Assembly (NCBI GenBank): GCA_014338405.1
Contig: JTDE01001322.1
Coordinates: 5,294 to 69,293, forward strand
Origin: Paragonimus skrjabini miyazakii
Lineage: Eukaryota > Platyhelminthes > Trematoda > Plagiorchiida > Troglotrematidae
Direction of reading: 5' to 3'
DNA length: 64,000 nt
A model generated the notes under the pieces. It did no database searches, was not told the DNA's origin, and was given only the letters and a program-made list of their open reading frames with translations. Position 1 is the stretch's first letter. Every line of letters starts with the position of its first letter. Position numbers and translations under genes: made by a program. This document shows positions 33,183 to 44,600 of this stretch, piece after piece.

Positions 33183-33957
33183 ACAGCTTGTAATGTTGCT
33201 GATGAGATATCAGTGGGGATTGTAAAGGCATGAGTTGCGATTGCCAAACTGCGTCATCTGTGGCGTCGAAAAGACGTCCGGTTGTCGCTGAAAGGAAGAG
33301 TATATAATGCCTGTGTGTGTTCCATTTTGCTTTATGGTTCGGAAACCTGGCCTGTTCACATAGAAGACATCAACAGGCTTGCTGTGTTTGACCATCGTTG
33401 TCTCCGCCAATTGGTCCATATTAAGTGGACTGATCGCGTGAGCAATGTGGCAGTTCACCGGCGCGTATTCCGGAACGCTCGTGATGCGCGATCAATTGAT
33501 CAATTACTCACGGTACACAGCTTGCGATGGCTGAGTCACGTACTCTGTATGTCATCTGATCGTTTACCGTACCGGACATTACATGCTGAGGCCACCAACA
33601 GTTGGGTAAAACCGGATGGTGGTCAACCAACAATGTGGTCACAAAATATGAAGACCCTGACTGTCGCATTGAGCAAAGTAGGTAGGTGTCGCCTGCCTGG
33701 ATGGGGTTTTCGTGATCACTCAAACCGCTGGTTAGAGATGCTATCCGAGATGGCAATGTGTCGCAGTCAATGGCGGACCTGTATCCATACCATTTCCGCT
33801 TCTTCCTCTTAGTCTTCTCTCAATAATTTTCAACCTTCTTAGTAACGTTTTCTTCCAGGATATTCCATTTAACTGTTGAGGCGAGCGGCGGCTCGAGCCA
33901 CAGTACCTTTTGGTCAGGCTCATGACTGTTATGATGATGATGATGATGATGGAGTTA
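33183..33957 (+). mobile_element. 5'-truncated RTE-type LINE copy (RT C-terminal region)
   Basis: Aligns from its first bases with 59757 onward of the longer LINE copy (GCTGATGAGATATCAG, CTGCGTCATCTGTGGCGTCG). It encodes the RT C-terminal region in one open frame of about 176 codons (GRVYNACVCSILLYGSETWP, FDHRCLRQL, VGRCRLPGWGFRDHSNRWLE). A TGA in frame near 33232 precedes it. It ends in a short ATG repeat (33933-33952), the simple-repeat tail of RTE-type LINEs. Truncation before the catalytic RT blocks is the usual result of incomplete target-primed reverse transcription. Confidence 0.9.
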
Positions 33958-36900
33958 TCATCATTGCTCATTCACTCGAATACTTTAAGCTCATCACGTA
34001 CATGACTAATCCTGTAGGTGGCAACAATGTTGAGGCTACTAAACCCAAATCCAACGAAGTGAACGTAGTGTTTTGTGAACTTATTATAGTACGCGGTAGT
34101 AGTGATGGTAAAATATGGTGGATTTGTGGATTATGGTTTATAGAAAAGATATATGAACAGTTAGAGATCGGTTAGCGGTTGAGAGTGTGTGTGAATTCAT
34201 CGATTAGACTAATCTAAAATCATGAAATTTATGAACGTCCCAATGGAAGTGAACGATCTAACCTAACCATTCAAAGTTCCCGATCACGTATAGGTTGTAT
34301 ATGGAGCCCTCCAACATGAAAGCAGAGTGACTCATTTTCTCCGTACGAAAAATTCAGCTACACTTAACGATAAACTGCATGCAGTGCTTATGGTCTAATC
34401 TATTACCTCCCTTTAAAAAAATGTATATGTACAGGACACCTGGAGCAAATATCTCCGATATTTAATCGCATTCGCACTAAGCGTATGAATGTCATAGGTT
34501 CGATACACCCACCCAGAGTACCATTGAAAACAAGCAGATCAACCTTCGTTGTCTTCAAAATGCAGCTGTCTTCTCTGTTTGTTGTAGTTGTAACTTGATA
34601 CTTCCATGTGGGTATTTGAAGTTGATGTGCCCCGCTGAAAGGACTACCTACGGAAGTACAGTTCTTTGTTATTGTTTTATATAAGTTTGAATCAGTTTTA
34701 CCCATTTTCCGAATGTCATGTGGTAACCATTTTCTGAATCGGCTTACATTTTTGTTCTAATTATCGCCATATGAAGTTAAAAATATACCGAATCCCGGAT
34801 GTATTTTGATTTTGTGTGGTTGTCATTGGGTGCATCCACTTGTTAGATACATAAGTTTGTGTTTACCGGATAGCACGAACGTGCCAGCTTAAGTGAGCTT
34901 GAGGACAATTACATCACATTTTTTGTCATTTTTTCTGTTTGGTCCCGATATTCTACACAGAGACAAGTACTTGTGGCCGTATGTGTACACACATTTTTCT
35001 GACGGCTAAAATGAACCTGTACTAACCAAGGTTACTCAGTTCCGAAATAGACCAATTTTATATGGGACGCATGGTGTGTCACTACTTAAATTTTACGCCC
35101 CCTTTTGTCCTATATTATTGGCTGACCTTGCCAGTAGCCAAACATAAGACACTATGGCAATAAAGTTAACTGCTTTTCCTCGTCTGGATCTCTTTCAGTT
35201 CACCCTAGAGAGCGTCAGGGTCATTTTGACGGCTCCACGATTCACGCTGTACCTGAGACATTACAACGGCCAATGCTACAATCATATTCACAACTGGTTA
35301 GTAACCGTATATTAATGGTAGGCTTGGGGTGGATTCCATCAAATGCTATCTGCTGACAAATGACCTTGTGTAAGAACCTACGCAACCTATCGGAGCCTGT
35401 GATTCGGTGAAACGACTTCTGTAACAAATCATGCCCAGTATCTAGGTCAGCTGAACAAGTCTTAAACTAGGTTTCCGCGTTCGGTGTCGGTCGGAGTTTG
35501 GTTTGTTAAACTGATGTCTACTTAATGTGTGAGAACGTTATTGTGGGTTCTGTTGATCCGTCTTGCTATCATTGTGTAGACAAGCTAGGATTAAGCTCTG
35601 TGCTACTCCTTTTTGAGGAGCAGTGACATTGTGAGAGTCTCAAAAAGCGTGAGAAATTCATCCTTCTAAGGTTGCACTCATTAAAAAGTATATAAAATCC
35701 TCTAAGGGCATTTTATGGACGGGTGGTGCTTTCTTGGGAGCGCCTTAAAAGAAGTTGGTCCAATGTACTTGAGAAAACATACACTGGGAGACCCACATAT
35801 GAGCGAACAAGATAACTGTTGGTGGTATAGTATAACACATACGGAACAACGAGCTTTCGGCCATACCAAAAGCATCGGCCATTTCGAAATCTCGTCCGAG
35901 AAAGATGTTGAAAGAATCCAGACGCAGGCGTGGAAACCGAGTCACATAATGCTGAAGCCATTGAGTGTTGCTGATAGTTAGTCATTGAAGGGAAGAAAGC
36001 AATATTCAGTAACAAGCGAAATTTCATTTTAACGAACCATTAAGAAAACCACACTACATAGCTGCTAAAACTGTGAGCACAAAAATGCTACCTTTATGTG
36101 TAACCTCTCCTACAAGGCATAGAAACGGTGTACTTCTACTTCTAGTCTTAGTATCAACCATTGATTAGTCACTCGCAAGCCTCTACTGAACTGTTTAGCT
36201 CGACTGAAGAAACAATTGGTCAAATTAACTTCCAAAAAATTCAATTAGGCGGTTGACGTGAAAGTGGATTACAGTATTTATCCGTTAAAGACATACGGTA
36301 GATTATCACACGTGAGACAATTTAAACGCCATTTCATTTTCATGCATACTTTCTAAAACGATGGCTTATGCTGCGCCTTAGATCCTTAGATTCGAGATAC
36401 TAAATCCTATTTATGATCTAGTGACAATGATAGATATCTCATTTGATTCGATAATTAAATCCGATGGCGCAATTTATATGAGACAAACCGTCTTAACCTT
36501 TTGTACGGTCAGATCAAACATGCACATGCAATTTCATTATAGTCCAATAATCAATTAAATATGAAAAGAGATGAACGAATTTTAAGGACACTCGTGCACC
36601 AGCGAGTCAACCATTGGACATCCGGCTTATGTTATCTTGGCTATCCAGATAAAGCCGAGTCGGGTCATGTCCTGCTTAGTAGAGTTGTTCCAATGTCATT
36701 AAACATAGTTCGTGAACACAGTGAGATGAGCAGATAAGTTGGACATGTAGCGTCTCGGAGAATCGTAGGATAAATTCATTTGAGATCCTGAATGTATTGA
36801 GAATGTTTACCGCTTATATAGTTTCAAACAGGGGCCCGGTGATGGGTGAATTTGGCCCTTGTTTCTGTGTTTTACTTGAGAGACATACACATAGACACGC

Positions 36901-37421
36901 TTTAATGAAAATTTGCTACTTTGCTGGTTTGCGTATTAATAGAGGCTTCCGAATGATTACTTTTACAGTTCATTTGATGTGTGCTACTGCATAATCCTGG
37001 TATTCGGATCGGCTGACGGAGTTAGTACATCAAAAAGACCTTGGTTGTTTAAGTATTTTCCTGTCTTCCCGTTTTTCACTTTTGATGGTGATAATATTGA
37101 AAACCTTTTGACGAGTACGTAATCTTTTTAAACCAATCATTGACGTTCTTCTAAATTCATGCTCTATGAAGATAGGGAAAGATGAATTGTACCGTAGTGA
37201 TTCAATCGCAGCAGAAAAAGTAAGATTGCTAATGCGTTGCAAATAGATATTCTGTGGTGTGTACTTTTAGTGGTTTTTGTCCAACCATAGTTTCATCAAA
37301 ATCGTAGATTTCTGTTTATCTACAACCGAGGTAAACACAAACAGAAGTCACACATTCGCTTTGAAGAATTAATCTTTACGATCTATAAAACTATAAAACA
37401 TTAAATCAAAAATTTCCTGAT
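33958..37421. other. Unassigned DNA
   Basis: Open frames at 34403-34705, 35242-35427, 35713-36027 (minus) and 35715-35981 (plus) have no recognised domains. A box-B-like GGTTCGATACACC near 34498 lacks a matching box A. No mobile-element motif found. Confidence 0.45.
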
Positions 37422-37611
37422 TTACCATGTCATTGTTAGATCTTTTGAGAGATAGAATGCAACATAACTGAACGATGGTCGTTCTACAACTGTAACATAC
37501 AAGCCAACTGTTTTTACTCTCATTGTTTGTAACATTTGTGAACCAAACTTTGGGCGACGTGGAGACACTGGGGGACAGCGTTCTTCAGAAGCAGGGGTTC
37601 CAAAAATAGCC
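37422..37611 (-). CDS. Possible exon after a strong splice acceptor
   Basis: On the minus strand TGTTTCCTTTTACAG (AG at 37613-37612) is a near-ideal polypyrimidine tract and acceptor. An open frame follows of 62 codons, including FGTPASEERCPPVSPRRPKF and a hydrophobic stretch (VGLYVTVVERPSFSYVAFYL), ending in a stop at 37422. A GTATGT donor-like site lies inside, near 37508. The product is not recognised and no partner exon was found, so this rests on splice-site quality alone. Confidence 0.25.
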
Positions 37612-37667
37612 CTGTAAAAGGAAACAACACAAACAAGCATGAACCAAAGGCCCAGTAAGCCATGCAA

Positions 37668-40203
37668 ACGACTTACGTAAACGAAAAATAAAACGGCGTC
37701 AACAACACAGCAGCATGCCCTGTTACGCGATTCAAATTCAACATGTGAGCGCTTACTGGTTTCTACCGCACGTTACACAGCCAGCTAGTTCCGACACAGA
37801 TCACTGAAGTATTTGATATTCTACCATTTTTCATCCTACTGCGAGAAAATATACTAGAGCTGAAGAGAGTAACATGATGAAATAAACAGACAATCTCTAG
37901 TCCGCAAGTCGAAACGGTTATTTACGTGACGATCACTTGTGACGTTTGCTTCTACTCGGGAGAATAAGATCACACGTGCCTAAAACACCGTGGACTAAAG
38001 TATACGAACTGTTTCTGTATTCAAATTGCGCTGCATACATACAGGACAAATGGATAGGTTTATAAGTAACATCTTTCCGAATGTCTCCGCTGGATGAGCT
38101 CAAAACGACAACGAACTCAGTTTTTAAAAGCAATTCTTTTTACAATCTTTTCCACCAGAGATATGTGACACTTAAAAGAGTAGCCAAACGGAAAACTGAA
38201 CAATACAGTAATTTTTTAATGCTCGCCTATTCAACTGGTGAACGGCAAATATCTGTAATATGTGACCGCGAAGTTGCAACAAGCTTAAGCGGATCCAATG
38301 GGCAGCACTCCGTAATCATGCTGAACAGATGAACTGCTGAAACAGTGTAAAGATCAATTGAGGAGTCATTCTGAAAACAGCTGTGTAAATCTGCCAATGC
38401 CCGAACCCATTCTATCAATGAACACCCACATCGGGTCAGACTGAGAGCCGAGGTTATTTCATCGTTCTACATGTTTACGTTGCACAAAGGAGTGAGACTA
38501 CTTGAGTTTTTTGACGCTTCACAAATCTCTGGGAAAACCTCCTGCTCCAAACTCATAAGTATTTAGTGATCACAGGGCTTACATTTTCATAACCAAGGTC
38601 AAACAGGGTACAGGAAACCAATGGTGCTTCCACCTTTCTCTGAGTTAACCTTCATTCTATTTTTAAGCGTTACGTGCTTTTTATTGACAGACTCGTGCAA
38701 AATAATTCATCTAGAGAAACCCGTGTTCCTCTTTACGTTTGTCAGGTTGGCGAAATCGTTTGGATTAAGCGCCAGTATACACTTCTGGTGAGTCCTGTAT
38801 GAATCGAATTTTCTTACTGTTAGTACAAAACCGTACCCTACGATAGACTGTGACCAGTATACAGCTGTAGCACGTAGTAGCAAGTGACAGGTAAAAACTA
38901 ATTTGGGACTGTAGCAGCTCTAAAGTTAACTCTATACATATCTGAGTGCAGCTTTCGTAATTCCGGCCAGACCATTTTGCAATAAATCACCAGACTCGAG
39001 TCTACCTGTTTTTGGAGCAAGTTCCACCAAACATCAGTTGGAACAAGGGAATGGATCGAGATTCTGCACCGTCAATTTTCAGAAATTTGAAAAACTATAC
39101 CAAGAACGTGAATGACAAATTATCATGTCACCAGAGACACACAGCGTAAAGAAGAAGGCAGAAAAGAAGAACTATTACGGAATGGCATAATCGACAGTTA
39201 CCTCTGACAGTCAAAGAAGATTCAGTTATAACAAGCCCCACACTGTCTTGACAACTTTCCTGGGTAACATCTGAACTGCGACAGACGGAATTGTTTGGAA
39301 CATAATGCGTGCCAAGCGTCTTAGTCTTCTTTTGGAGACAGAAAAGAAATGTACAACAATGAATATCTTGGGTAGCGCGATGTTGGTAATCCTAGAAAAC
39401 ATAAATGTGTTGGGATCTACGAAAATATTTTACAAAACCATCAGTTTTATGCGGTTTGCAAATTAAACGGTTGAGCAAGTTGTGGTCAAAAATTGACCCT
39501 TCCCAACTTGAACGTACACATGTGAAGTGCTGTGCAAATGACATCGGTTTCATCTCAGTGTAATCTATTTACTGGTCGACTTCTATGTAACGGTCTGTTT
39601 GCAATACTAAATTACTGGTCTCTTTGGGGCAATGAAACTACGCGATATCATGTTATATGCATTTAGTCTATTCTCACTGTGTTAAATTTCACAAACTTTC
39701 TGATTTATTCCAGGTTCCGCTAAGGAAAATGTGTTCACATTCTACAATAATTAGATCCCGGGTCATTTTATCATTGTACCCATTAGTTGTACCAAACATA
39801 CCCTGAAGGTTTCAACTAAAAGCATGAGTTAGGGAAATTTTTGGTGGAAACTTGTCGAAAATTCTCAAAGGAGTCCTGAAGATTATGAATCGTAAAATAA
39901 ATGCGTCTGGACCAAGACACATCATTGGCCTTGTCCAGTGGCATCGCTTTTTCACAATGTTTTTTCTGGCTTTAGAGGAATGGGCTGGTTTAATTGAACG
40001 ACTGCGATTCATTTCATGTACAACAATATTGATTTTGTCCTTGCACACACGCATTCCTAATGAAAGCACATAATTGGCTAATCTCCATTTGCCTCAGTTG
40101 GGACCAAAGATTTACCAGCTTCAGATTTCATTCTGATACTTATTCTGCAGTACGGGTGCCGATACCTTACTAGCCGGTATTGCTGCGAATATATTGTAAA
40201 CGA
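37668..40203. other. Unassigned DNA upstream of the GPCR gene
   Basis: No coding motif or repeat recognised. The GPCR promoter must lie toward the right end, but no clear core element can be named. Confidence 0.5.
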
Positions 40204-41274
40204 ATGGATAACCATACAATTGAGGAGATTTCTGGACCTGTGACGATGACGATGTGTGTGTATTCATACTTTTTACTGGTGATGGGAACTAGTGGGAATA
40301 TTCTGTTGCTATTAACGCTGTTGTTTAAAAAGCGTCAACGTCGGAAACGGAGACCAGAAGTCATCCCAAGGCAAGCAAACGTGTATCCAAATTGCCGTAT
40401 CCCTTCTGCGAATGCAGGGATGTCACCGTCAATGTCAGCAAAAGCAGCCGGACGTTCCTTTTCAATAGGCGACAGATTGCTGATGCTTCTGACCACCTCA
40501 GATCTATCTTGTCTTTGGGTGCTCGTCTTACGCTATGTAATCATTCTGACCACCGGTGGAGATATTCGTACAGTCAGTGACTCAATTTGCAAAGTTCACA
40601 CGTTTTCCTCCATGGTATGCAGTAATTTATCGATTGCATTATTGTGCATATTTTCTGTTCATCGGACAATTAGTATTCAATGGCCTTTGGTATCCCATAC
40701 TTGGCTGACGAAGAAACGACTAAACATTTGCTTGGTTTGTGCCCTGATGTTCATTCTGTTAAAACACGCGCCTGTACTGTTTCTCTTTCAACTGTCAGAA
40801 ATTGGTCCACATGAAAAATGCGATTTGAATGAACAATGGCCTACTTTTGGCAAGGTGTACTACAACATTGAATTTAGTACGCACTGTTTTCTAGGCTACT
40901 CTGTTCTCATAATCTCCAATATTTGCCTTCTTGTCGCACTCAAACGGAAGACTCAAACAAATATCGTGACCATGTCACATGTCAAATCTGGCTCAAATGA
41001 CGCGAAACCCAAAGGAATAAACACTGCACGCACTTTGTTATTCTTTAGTGTCTTTCAACTTCTAACCTCGGTACCCTTCCTTGTTGTAATTGAGTTTAAC
41101 GATCAACTCAATCTGCAAATGGTTCCAGAACAGCACAAATTAACTGTGTATTTCGCATTACTTTTGGCCATGTTTACCAATAATGCAATCAACTATTTTC
41201 TGATGATCGGAATCAGCAAAACATTCAGAAGCGAAGCAAGAGACTGTTTACTTTACATCAAAAAACTTTGTTAA
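40204..41274 (+). CDS. Intronless rhodopsin-like (class A) G-protein-coupled receptor
   Basis: A complete 356-residue frame from ATG 40204 to TAA; an in-frame TAG at 40171 supports this start. Seven membrane segments fit: TM1 about 17-41 with GN (N32), TM2 89-116 with SDL (D100), TM3 129-155, TM4 172-196, TM5 220-246, TM6 274-297, TM7 312-336. C129 and C206 would make the conserved extracellular disulfide. N3 is in an NHT glycosylation sequon. Class A signatures are altered: DRY is HRT (153-155) and NPxxY is NAINY (327-331). The first cytoplasmic loop is about 47 residues with a polybasic start, far longer than usual. It should act at the plasma membrane; the ligand is unknown, possibly a neuropeptide. 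Flatworms have lineage-specific orphan families of this kind, and membership is a guess. Confidence 0.9.
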   Translation: MDNHTIEEISGPVTMTMCVYSYFLLVMGTSGNILLLLTLLFKKRQRRKRRPEVIPRQANVYPNCRIPSANAGMSPSMSAKAAGRSFSIGDRLLMLLTTSDLSCLWVLVLRYVIILTTGGDIRTVSDSICKVHTFSSMVCSNLSIALLCIFSVHRTISIQWPLVSHTWLTKKRLNICLVCALMFILLKHAPVLFLFQLSEIGPHEKCDLNEQWPTFGKVYYNIEFSTHCFLGYSVLIISNICLLVALKRKTQTNIVTMSHVKSGSNDAKPKGINTARTLLFFSVFQLLTSVPFLVVIEFNDQLNLQMVPEQHKLTVYFALLLAMFTNNAINYFLMIGISKTFRSEARDCLLYIKKLC

Positions 41275-41539
41275 AAATGGCAGTCTGAAAAAAATGTACT
41301 ACAAAAGTTTGATTTTACCCGAATTTCCTAAAAAATGCGTTGATCATGACGTGCAGGAAGAGATGTTTGCACAAATACAGCTTAGCTTTCGGTTGAACAT
41401 GGATAAATTTGTAAATCTTGTAGGCTATTTGCTGTTCGGGTCAAAATAGGTGAAACGTTTTATTTCTTCTACAGTTTGTTCAACTGATTGACTTGATATG
41501 TGTTACTACTAAGTAGTTTGGTAGATCTGATAACTTAAA
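41275..41539. other. 3' flank of the GPCR gene
   Basis: Presumed 3' untranslated region. The first clear AATAAA downstream is at about 41971, beyond the SINE; no nearer canonical signal was noted. Confidence 0.35.
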
Positions 41540-41680
41540 GGAGACCCTATTGTGAAAAGTCTGAACTTCAGATGGATTCGAGTTATCGGCTGATACAACA
41601 TGCCCAAACGTGACAACTGCTTTACAAGCTGAGCTACGAAGCAACACCGGAAGCTCAGAAATTTCAAGGTTGCAACTTGT
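41540..41680 (-). mobile_element. tRNA-derived SINE (family 2), copy 1
   Basis: The minus strand carries a box A, TAGCTCAGCTTG (41636-41625), and a box-B-like TAACTCGAATCC (41585-41574). It aligns with 57180-57305: AGCTCAGCTTGTAAAGC to AGCTCGGCTGGTAGAGC, a shared GTTTGGGCATGTTGT, then ATCTGAAGTTCAGACT to ATCTGAAGTCCTGACT and a shared GGGTCTC. It has no hammerhead and is unrelated to family 1 outside the tRNA-like boxes. It lies about 270 bases downstream of the GPCR, in antisense. Confidence 0.75.
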
Positions 41681-44600
41681 TATCCACTAAACCAATTGTG
41701 TCATATGAAATCCACCAATTGATTCAGCCTATTGACTACCCAAACAGGATTTCCTGATCAGTTCACGCTGGAACCCACCAACGCCACCGATGAGGACTGA
41801 CATTGTATTACTGATAGGTAGTTTGTAAAGTGACAGTAGATCAACATATCTAACCTGTAATTAAATGTGGTCTGCAGTTTAGACAAAATCACACGATTTA
41901 CGATGTTTACGACGTTAAACAAGATAGTACATGTGAATTTTCTAAAGTTTACTGAACACTACTATTTCTAAATAAAGAACACTACCTTAGCCAGATCGTT
42001 AACATTTTGCTTACTGATTTAGTCTATGAATATTAGTTATCAGGACTCGTGATCTGAAGTTTTTGTTATGCCCGGATTTTAAAACAAGTTACGTAAACTT
42101 ACAGAAGCTGAGTATAGAATAGTAGACTAATCGCGGATGAATCACACTCTTACAGTCATCTGTCACCCTATTTTCCTAGTCATTTGAGACTGCCCGACTA
42201 TATAATACATTGTCTGTTAATATATTACTTATAACAAGATGCGTGAAAACATCGAACATCCCTTGTATGTAGACATGCAGAACACATTAGGCAGCGTCGT
42301 TAGAATTAGTAAAGTATTGGTCAACAAATTTTAAAGTTGTATTACAGTCGTTATACTCATGTTCATAACTTAGCCTACTGGACGGGAACAATAAGTAACG
42401 TTATGAGGAGATAGCTTGGTTTGTAATAAATTGAAAACGAATGGCAAAGTTTTCTTCCACATGATATTATTAGAAATGTTAACAAATTCTATGTGAGCCT
42501 TACTGCGAAGAGAACTGAATGCCTTTAATTTTGTGCAATTGCAAGCTGGATTTAAACTCTGTTTGACTAAACAACCTTGGTGGGAACAGCGAGCATTGTT
42601 CGCTGGAAATTAGTTTGCCAAAATAAAGTCAACAAGATAGGAAATTTATTGCATGGGCAACTGTGTTTTATGTAAATTGTGATGTATCTTTGAAATTGCT
42701 GCTTGTACTATAAAATTTTAATGAAAGTTATCGGAAACATAAGCATTTAAAGGACTTGTTAACCATCTTGTTGATCACCATTCACTAGCCAATGGTCTTC
42801 TTACTGTTGAACAAGTTTCATAGAATGTTTTATTGTTCCGATTGTTTACTCTTCACTGTCGACTTTGATGGGGTTCGTTTGGTTCGATTGCTGATCTGAT
42901 TGGGAAATTGGAATCCGCTGAAGTATGTTTGATTTGTTTGGAAAAAGTCGATTTCAACTTGGTCTTTATTTTGGTTTTCTTGCTGCATACAGTAGAAAAT
43001 CGTGATGGCATTTAAAAATCTCACAGCTGCTCCTATGAAGCGTCTATTTCTTATACTTTTTTCTAACTATCCTTGTTGATCTACCAAAATTTTTTTGCTC
43101 GATAGTTTTTGACAACTTCATCCGCACCCGACTGTTTTAGTGAGGTCGACTCTCGTTGATTAGTGATTACTAGCGAACTCCGTCTTGGCTGCTCCATTTT
43201 GATCGTTTTTTATGCCGAGAAAGTTGAATATTCAGTCGATTTACATCCAGGGCGAGAAAATACTTCCTTGTAATGTTGTCAGCGGTATCGTACAAATTCT
43301 CATCGCTTCGAAGCCCTTTCCGGCGTTTGTTCTGACTAAGAAAAAAGTATTGTCAACCCGGTTAACTGAATCAGCGTTACTAGAATCGTTGATTAGGTCT
43401 CATCTTGTGAACCATACTAACTCACCAGGAGTGATTTAACTCTCATCCCTGCCAATAATCTTATCAAGATACGATTCTCTTCTTGAAATAAAGACCGTTG
43501 ATATAACACTGAAATGAAACAATCTTCATCTACGTAGTTTAATGTGAATCGCGCTTATGTTGAAGAAAAAGTCTGAGGTTGTACGAGGTATTTCAGATGT
43601 CCATGTGGCCTAGGCTGACGCCTTCGAGGTCGTGTCCAAAACATGAGGCATCAGTGCCTAATAGAAATCCACATCTTTGACCAGTTCCAATAAATTGATT
43701 AGATGACTGCGAGTCTCATTAAAGCACTGTCAAATTAAACAAAAATAGGCAAAATTGAGGCTCGTAAATGTTCACTGGATAAAAACTTATACGAGAAGTG
43801 CTCAACACCACAGCAGTAACAATGCCAAAAAGTTAGTTTATCGTAACTCATTTACACAAAAGCCCTACGTTCTGACTGTACTCCAATCAGCAAATTGAGG
43901 GGTAGCAAAGGGATGATCGCTATCATAAATCATGCGATCACTGCTTCGTTTCATGTTTCAGTTGTTCAGTAAGCTTAGTTAAACTAAAGCCAAGTTGATC
44001 TCCCAGTGTGTTCGAAGTACGTACGGGTATTTATTCAAATAAAGTTTTTTTTACAATCAATGTGGCTAACCATGTTACGCACAACTTCGTCTTGTTTTGA
44101 CACATATTTGATATGCATTGTGATCAGGAAATATTTGCACAAGCGATCCACTATCCAAAATTATTACCACAGCATCGCTAAGAATGTCATTGATTTTAAA
44201 AAGCGGCAAGATAATCCTCCCCTGAGAAAAAATCCGTTCCTAAGGGCACAAAAGGCTTGTGAGAATGGAAACAATCCACTTCCGTGGGCCCTGATTCATG
44301 TGAGTGAGGGACGGTTGGTAAACCAAGCTCATACAACGAAAGCACCAATACACTTATGCAATTCACACTTGTACCGAGATCGCTGTAAGATTATTCTTAA
44401 GATCACTGGGTAACACCAACTTTCATTATTGAAATATATCGCCAAATTTCCCCTTGTTGCAACGCATGGAAGTGGCGAAATCAAACGGTAAAGATAGATC
44501 ACTTACTGAGACAAACACTTATGATATCTACAAGCGTTTCTGAGTAAAACTTGAAAAGCAGACAATGAACCAATTCACGTTATAATATCCAGTAATCGCT

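Noticed and set aside
34430..34520. Box-B-like GGTTCGATACACC suggesting a tRNA gene or SINE
   Set aside because: No matching box A, no acceptor-stem pairing and no second copy in the window.
36590..36680. Stem-forming sequence (CGGCTTAT to ATAAAGCCG) as a structured RNA
   Set aside because: A single short hairpin with no other support.
40180..40203. Eight extra N-terminal residues for the GPCR
   Set aside because: They would need a TTG start; the ATG at 40204 gives a normal N-terminus with a glycosylation sequon.
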